DNA of 64,000 bases from Plasmodium brasilianum. Lineage: Eukaryota > Apicomplexa > Aconoidasida > Haemosporida > Plasmodiidae. Within the stretch, counting starts at the first letter, position 1. Every line of letters begins with the position of its first letter. Location: contig NC_090121.1 of the NCBI RefSeq assembly GCF_023973825.1, positions 534,001 to 598,000 on the forward strand. Direction: 5' to 3'. A program made the translations under genes and the position numbers. A model generated the notes under the pieces. That model was not told the origin of the DNA, did not search any database, and worked only from the letters and a program-made list of their open reading frames with translations. This document shows, piece after piece, positions 58,416 to 64,000 of the stretch.

Positions 58416-60463
58416 GAGCATGTGTATATGAATTTATGCATGTTTCTTGTATAGACTTGTCAATTTAACTACTTTATATAAAAAAATTACAACACCTCGT
58501 AAAAGTACAGGTGGACAGCACGCTGATATTTGGTGCTTCTTATGACTTAACGAATTGTACATAATATTTTTTAAAAGATTATCTTATTTTTTTATAGCAT
58601 TTCTTTTTCAAATGTTAATGTCAAATGGAAACGATTTTTATAATAATAAAAAAGGATGTAAAATGGGAAAAATTAAAAAGTGATAATAAAAAAAAAAAGA
58701 AAAAAAAGATGATATTGGAAAGGAATATGTTAAAAGTACAATTAAATTAGAGCATAAATTTTATTTTTTTAAAATAGGGCATTTGTCTAAAGCGTATATA
58801 TTATTATACACACATATATATATATATAATACATATTTAATACGTATTCAATGCATATATGGTACTTGTATGATACACATATATGTACATACTTATACAT
58901 ATATAAGCATATAAAACCTATTTGTACATATGTAAGTTTTTATATATGCAATTGTTCTTCTTCATAACAAATCAGAATGGAATAAAATAAAATACTTTAT
59001 CATTTTCAATAGAGAGTATACACTCTATACGTTGTATTAATGTATCAACCACTTCTTTTATAAAAAAGAAGAAAAAGTATATAAATATAATAATGCTACT
59101 ACTATGTTTTTTTCTTTCATCCTAGAAGCAATATTTCATTCAAAATGCCACAACAAAAAAATGGAGAAGAATATAAAAACAAAAAAATAACTTGATAATA
59201 TGTAGACTAAAAATTGTATCTTCTTTTTGTGTTTGTACTGTAAAAAGTGTATTTCAACAGATCATCAACAACAGGAACAGGAAAAGGAACAAGAAAATTT
59301 GTATAATAAAATTAGACGCTTATTATTTTTTTTTTTTTATTAATACAAATAATATAATATTCCCGTATTTTCAATTAAAATAAAGGAATATAAAAAACAA
59401 AAAATAATAACAAAATTCTTACGCATACATATAAAATAATTACATTTATTTTTATTTATCAGGTATTATTTTTTATCTTATATAAGAAAGAAAAAGAACA
59501 ACGTCTGCTCGTCGTATCAGCATCTGTTCGATAACAAAAAAAACAGAAAGAACGATAAACCGTTATTTCATGCATATATATATATATATATATATATACA
59601 TACATAATTACTATATTTTACGTATTGTTAAATTAAATTTTAAAATAAGTATAAAATAAAAGGATATATAATAGTAATAACACAATACAAAATTATACAT
59701 ACAACAAGAAGTATAATATGTTAAAAAAATACATTTGTTATCATTTCTTTAAACGGACATTATGTATTCTTCTAATTAAGAATAATTTTATTCTACAAAA
59801 ATTAATTTATTATTTATTGAAAAAAATACCATTCTTTTGAATATTTATTTTTTATTTAAAAAAGTTATAATTTAGTAATTATAATAATTAAATTGTTGTT
59901 TTATTTTATATGTATTTTCAACTTCCATACATTTATTATAAAAAGGGGACGAACAAATAGCCCTTACAATTTTAAAATAATATATATATATATATAAATT
60001 ATATAATATATATACATACTTGTGTACGTAAGTATATTACATACATATGAACAAAATATGTATGTTTATGAATTACATTTTGTATATAATATTATTATAT
60101 GAAAAAAAAAAAATATATATATGTATATATATAATACAAAAAAAAAAAAAAAAAGAATATTTTTTTTAATTAATTTTATATATTAACTTTTATTGATATT
60201 TTTAAAAGTAGGAAGGGTTTAATTTATAAGAAAGTATTTGTATAAATATTAATGTAAATATTTTCGTTAGAAATTATAATTTTTATCGTGCCTAAATCCA
60301 ATAATATTTAGCTGTTATGTATATATATATATATATATATATATACATAGTATTTATACATACATATTGTGTTTATTCGTACATACTGTGTTTATATATA
60401 CCTATTGTAAATTTATATATACATATATATAGCTTTTTTTCTTATAATTTGAATAAAGTAAAA

Positions 60464-61251
60464 ATGAAGTTCAAATTGCCGTTAGGGAAGAAAAAGAAGG
60501 GGTTTGAATGTTCAATATTTGGGAGTGGTAAATCAGTTCTAAGTAAACTTTTCGGTAGTGGCATTGACAAATATTTTAAAGCTGTAAATATTTCCATTAT
60601 TTTAATGTTTGTAACAGTATTGCATTACATTTATTCTTTTAATATAAGAAATGTAAAGAATAAGGATCGAAATATATTATATATGTACTATGGGTTTTTA
60701 GTTTGTCTCGTGGGGTTTGCTATTAGTATTAATTGGTAAGAATCACATATATAGAATGTTTATATTATGCAAACGGTACATGCTATGTACATGCTATATA
60801 TATAAATATGTTTATCTGTATGCGCATGCGCTTATGTATACGCCTATATATGTAAATTATGTATATTACGTTATGCTGTAAATATATGTAGAGGATGAGT
60901 ATGCAAATGTATACAGTTTGTGTTACACGTCGAATGTCTGCACAGATTGTGCTTGTATGTTAAAAACATGCATATATATACAATATACCCATATACATGC
61001 ATATGTACATACAAACATACGCATGTATACATATATACATTTATACGCATACACAAATACACATGTGATGTATTGTCATAGAAGGATTCCCCTTTAGTAC
61101 ATGCAGCATTTCCGTAATTATATGTTCTTTTTTTTAAAATTATTTATTTTATTTTTTTTTTGAATTATATAAATGTAGGATCTATTTCGAATATTCCAAA
61201 AATAAGAAAAAGAGTTTTTCTCCTTTAGACGTTAAAAGTAAAAAACAGTAG
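60464..61251 (+). CDS. Small two-span membrane protein, two exons (VMA21-like?)
   Basis: Exons 60464-60735 and 61179-61251 join in phase 2 (AATTG|GTAAGA to AATGTAG|GATC) into 114 aa. The N-terminus is basic and Gly-rich (MKFKLPLGKKKKGF), then come two membrane spans, AVNISIILMFVTVLHYIYSF (about residues 41-60) and YMYYGFLVCLVGFAISINWIYF (about 74-95), a short loop and a Lys-rich tail (SKNKKKSFSP...KSKKQ). Size, two spans, and the Tyr-rich start plus aromatic end of span 2 recall VMA21, an ER chaperone that assembles the V-ATPase Vo sector, whose tail has a di-lysine retrieval signal; here the tail ends KSKKQ. The match is weak, so treat function as unknown. The ATG was chosen because the longer frame upstream starts in TA repeats. 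Splicing extends the frame past the first stop. Confidence 0.65.
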
Positions 61252-61972
61252 CTGTACATATGTATATGTTTGAGTACATTTTGTTTTTGCATTTTATCGC
61301 CTTTTTTTGTGTTAAAAAATTGGGTAGACATTTTTTTCATTACGAATTTATATCATATAAATATATTTACATCATATACACCCATAAACCAACGCATATA
61401 CTTATTCATATACTCATTCATATATACCCATTCATGTACATGCAACTTCGCATTCATTTTTCTCATCATTCTTTTTTCCCCTTCAGTGGTTAGCAAAAAA
61501 AAAAATTGAAAATATAGTCTTTGGTTACATTTCTGAAGATCTCTCACCTGGTAGAAGTTATGTACAGTGGCTTATATATTAATATGCTGTTTGTACCCTT
61601 ATCGGCATTTCCTTTTTTAAGCTTTTTTTTTTTTTCTTTGGAATTCTGTGATTAAATGTTTTGTGTTTTGTATTTTATAATATATGTATGTTTTATATCA
61701 TTTTTTTATTTTTATGTATTATATTGAAATACATGTATGTTATTAATATAGACCTCTTTTTATAGGCATTTATTTTATTATTAATTTTTTTTAATTTTTG
61801 ATACGCGCTTATGTGTTTTTATGTGCATATGCATATTGTACATAATTGAGGGGGGATATATATTTACTCCTCCTCAAAAAAGTATAAAGAATTCAATATG
61901 TAAACAAAAAAAAAATGTAAATTTTTTATTACATTTTTGTTACATGCTTGTTACATGCTTGTTGCATTCATG
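61252..61972. other. Convergent intergenic region between the small membrane gene and MORN gene
   Basis: About 0.7 kb holding 3' UTRs of converging genes. It shows T-rich tracts and some TACATGCTTGT repeats (61941-61960). An alternative 3' exon of the MORN gene could begin near 61850, but no strong acceptor is visible. Confidence 0.5.
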
Positions 61973-64000
61973 TTATATTTTTATTACCTTTTTAACTTCC
62001 TGATAATAAACGTTTAATTGTGTTCTGTCCTTCAAAACCCATATGCCTTCCCCCATCGGTTTGTTGTTTTTAAAATTCCCAACAAAATAATTTCCTAAAT
62101 TGAAAAATGGGAATAAGAATTATTGATAAACGGTTAATGGTGAACGGTATATGGTGAACAGTGAATGGCGAATTGCGAATGATACGTAGTGAATTGTGAA
62201 TATGCAATTTTGTTGTATATAGATATGTTATTATTAACGTGTTTACATTGATAAGTGATATTATATGTACGTACGCATAGTACATAGAAAAAAAAAAAAA
62301 ATAATAATAATAAGTTTAAACCATTTGGCAAAATCCATTTCCCATATGATAAGAATCCGTCTTCCCAATACCCTTCCAATAGGCTTCTGCATTTTTTGTA
62401 TATGTACTTTCCTATATTTTACAAACATTAGTGAAATGTGATTTTATGTAGAGTTTAAATTAAATTGCACATATATGCATATATATACATACACAGATTT
62501 ATGTATATATGTACATATTGATCTGTAATTACAATATGTGTATTCTATACATTAAATATTGAACGCTCAGTGAATTAACACTCATAAATATATTACAACA
62601 TAACAGTACATTAAATTACCCCATCCATTTTTTTTCCCGAATTTCCAACTACCCACATATATATCCCCATTTTTATACAACATCATCCCATCGTTATGTT
62701 TTAAACCGTTGGCATAGTTTCCATAGTAGTAATTCTTTTGTTCTGCTTATGCGCAATATATACACATATATATGAATAAATATATATATATATTTAGCGA
62801 ATCCGTCCCCTTAGCAAATACATATATATATATATACATACATATGGGCTTATATAAATACATATCTATATGTAAATATGCATATTTGCACATAATGATA
62901 TGTCTACGTGCTCGTACTCATGTAGGTACCTTCCACAGGACTGATGCTGTTTTTTTTCATTTTGGTTTGATCCAAATTTTTCATAAGTTTTAATAACTTC
63001 TTAGAAAACTTTTTTTTATTTTTATAAAAATCTTTGTTTTCTTTATGGTCATATTCATAATATTCTTTATCGTCATCCTCATAGGCGTTAATACCATCGT
63101 TTTCGTTGTTTTCGTTGTTTTCGTTGTTTTCATCGTTTTCATCGTTTTCATCGTTTTCATCGTTTTCATCGTTTTCATCGTTTTCGTTATTCTCGTTATT
63201 TTCACTGTTTTTTGAGCTCTCATTGGTATTTCCTTCGCTCGTGTCTTCACTGTTTTGCTCATAGTCACTTTGGAAATCTTCACTTTTCTCGTCCTGACTT
63301 TCGAAATTTTCGCTCTCTTCTTGATTGCTCTCTTCTAGGTCGCTTCCTTCATAATTGCTCACTTCTTGGCCGCTTTCATCATTGTTGTTTCCCTCCTTTT
63401 CACTTACATTATCTTCACCTTCCTCCTCACTTCTACTCTTTTCATTTTCCTCATCACTTACTCCGTATGCGCTTTGCTGTTCTTCGCTATCACTTTGGTT
63501 TTCTTTTTTAACATGACGTTTACTTAATTTTTTATTTCCTTTTTTTTTTATGTTGTTACTATAATAATAAGTGCCTATACCATTTTTCTTGCCATGTTCA
63601 TATAATCCTTGATAAAAATCACCATTATGATAACTGTACTCCCCTTCAAATAAAAAAAAAAAAATAAATAAAATAAAAATATTTCTGAATTTCACTATTT
63701 CACTATTTCACTATTTCAAAATTTCAGTAGTTCAATAAAGTAGGGAACAGACACGAATGAAATGCATTCATTCAAATGAATTCCTTTAAGTATATTCTTC
63801 TAAGTTCATTCATGTATGGATATTCTCGCATGTGCATTCCTGCATGTGCATAAGTGTAATGTATAAAAAATGTTAGCAACCATATCCATGTTTTTTTCCC
63901 AGTAAGATATTTCCGTAATACTTTTCTTTTGTCTTCAAATTGTTATGAGGGTAAAATATCACAGTCCCTATGCCCGTGTAATTTTCCAACGAATTTGACG
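61973..64000 (-). CDS. MORN-repeat protein, multi-exon, 5' end outside window
   Basis: At least five exons lie in the window: 63881-64000 (partial), 62930-63643, 62620-62742, 62322-62411 and 61973-62094. All joins are phase 1 and rebuild MORN repeats across each junction: KYYGNILLGKKHGYG|EYSYHNGDFYQG, VEG... to E|QKNYYYGNYANGLKHNDG, DIYVGSWKFGKKNGWG|KYIYKK, LLEGYWEDGFLSYGKWILPNG|NYFVGNFKNNKPMGEGIW. MORN motifs (YxGxWxxGKxxGxG) bind membranes or scaffold; in apicomplexans MORN1-type proteins act at the inner membrane complex, basal ring and dividing nucleus. Exon 2 inserts about 170 residues of acidic low complexity (Ser/Glu/Asn, with an END tripeptide run at 63110-63190) between two repeats. 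The last exon is taken to a stop at 61973, with EVKKVIKI; a further splice is possible. The gene continues past the right edge. Confidence 0.8.
63105..63200. repeat. 9-bp coding repeat (END/ENN)
   Basis: About ten units of a 9-bp sequence encode END and ENN tripeptides on the minus strand within the acidic insert of the MORN protein. Confidence 0.85.

Larger units (their letters stand above)
55435..60463. other. 5 kb divergent, gene-free region
   Basis: The Sen1-like gene and the small membrane-protein gene face apart across 5 kb. It contains a 103-bp tandem duplication (55803-56008), a ~0.5-kb diverged tandem duplication (56072-57130), a GTATGTATT-type repeat (58320-58415), several TA tracts (58217-58232, 59575-59600, 60319-60345) and long A/T runs. 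A less AT-rich stretch at 57130-57370 (GC perhaps a third) has no credible frame. It could be promoter DNA, non-coding transcripts, or a decayed gene. Confidence 0.55.

Noticed and set aside
59047..59076. Hairpin CTTCTTTTATAAAAAAGAAG as a terminator
   Set aside because: A short A/T inverted repeat is expected by chance at this composition and there is no gene end beside it.
60317..60463. Upstream ATG giving a 49-residue longer small membrane protein
   Set aside because: The extra residues are encoded by TA repeats; the ATG at 60464 starts the gene-like region.
55435..60463. Centromere
   Set aside because: Plasmodium centromeres are shorter, more extreme in A/T and made of imperfect short repeats; this stretch contains several blocks of ordinary composition.
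1..64000. tRNA, rRNA or transposable elements
   Set aside because: I looked for T-arm-like GTTCGA segments with cloverleaf context, rRNA blocks and element ends and saw none that held up; a covariance-model scan would be decisive.

Overview
The window is AT-rich eukaryotic nuclear DNA, almost certainly from a malaria parasite (Plasmodium). The evidence is long A/T homopolymers, (TA)n runs, many minisatellites, genes far denser in G+C than the DNA between them, Asn/Lys/Ser/Asp-rich inserts inside otherwise conserved proteins, short GT-AG introns in extreme AT context, and relatives of apicomplexan housekeeping genes. I cannot fix the species; a non-falciparum species with expanded intergenic repeats (for example P. 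malariae or P. ovale) would fit. There are no operons, rRNA or tRNA genes, transposons or CRISPR arrays that I can see, and nothing resembling subtelomeric antigen families, so this looks like a chromosome-internal housekeeping block.

Layout from left to right. An Integrator INTS9-like gene (+, 1431-3830) converges on a degenerate acyl-CoA synthetase-like gene (-, 4503-6275). A BuGZ/ZNF207-type zinc-finger gene (+, 8772-10055) converges on a three-exon WLM (Wss1-like) metalloprotease gene (-, 11668-13460). A PTC7-type PP2C phosphatase gene (+, 15671-17278) converges on a tubulin tyrosine ligase-like gene (-, 19137-20702). Next on the minus strand are a gene of unknown function broken by an A18 run (23688-27646) and a giant kinesin-4/KIF21-like motor with a C-terminal WD40 domain (29245-39390). 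After a repeat-packed 2.9 kb divergent region come a mitochondrial helical-repeat protein (+, 42311-45075), mitoribosomal mL43 (-, 45961-46305), a PI31-like proteasome regulator (+, 47787-48647) and a Sen1/senataxin-like helicase (-, 49627-55434). A 5 kb gene-free divergent region holds two adjacent tandem duplications. The right end has a two-exon, two-membrane-span small protein (+, 60464-61251) and a MORN-repeat gene (-, 61973 to beyond the right edge).

These genes do not form one pathway. Shared themes are transcription/RNA processing (INTS9-like, Sen1-like), microtubules and mitosis (kinesin, TTLL, BuGZ), mitochondria (mL43, the helical-repeat protein, possibly the PTC7-like phosphatase), protein turnover and repair (PI31, WLM protease) and membrane structure (MORN protein, small membrane protein). 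The most striking non-gene feature is the number of minisatellites, several with periods (10, 11, 16, 31 bp) that are not multiples of three and yet stay open in several frames. Exon structures were worked out by hand from splice motifs and reading-frame phase and have not been tested against transcripts.
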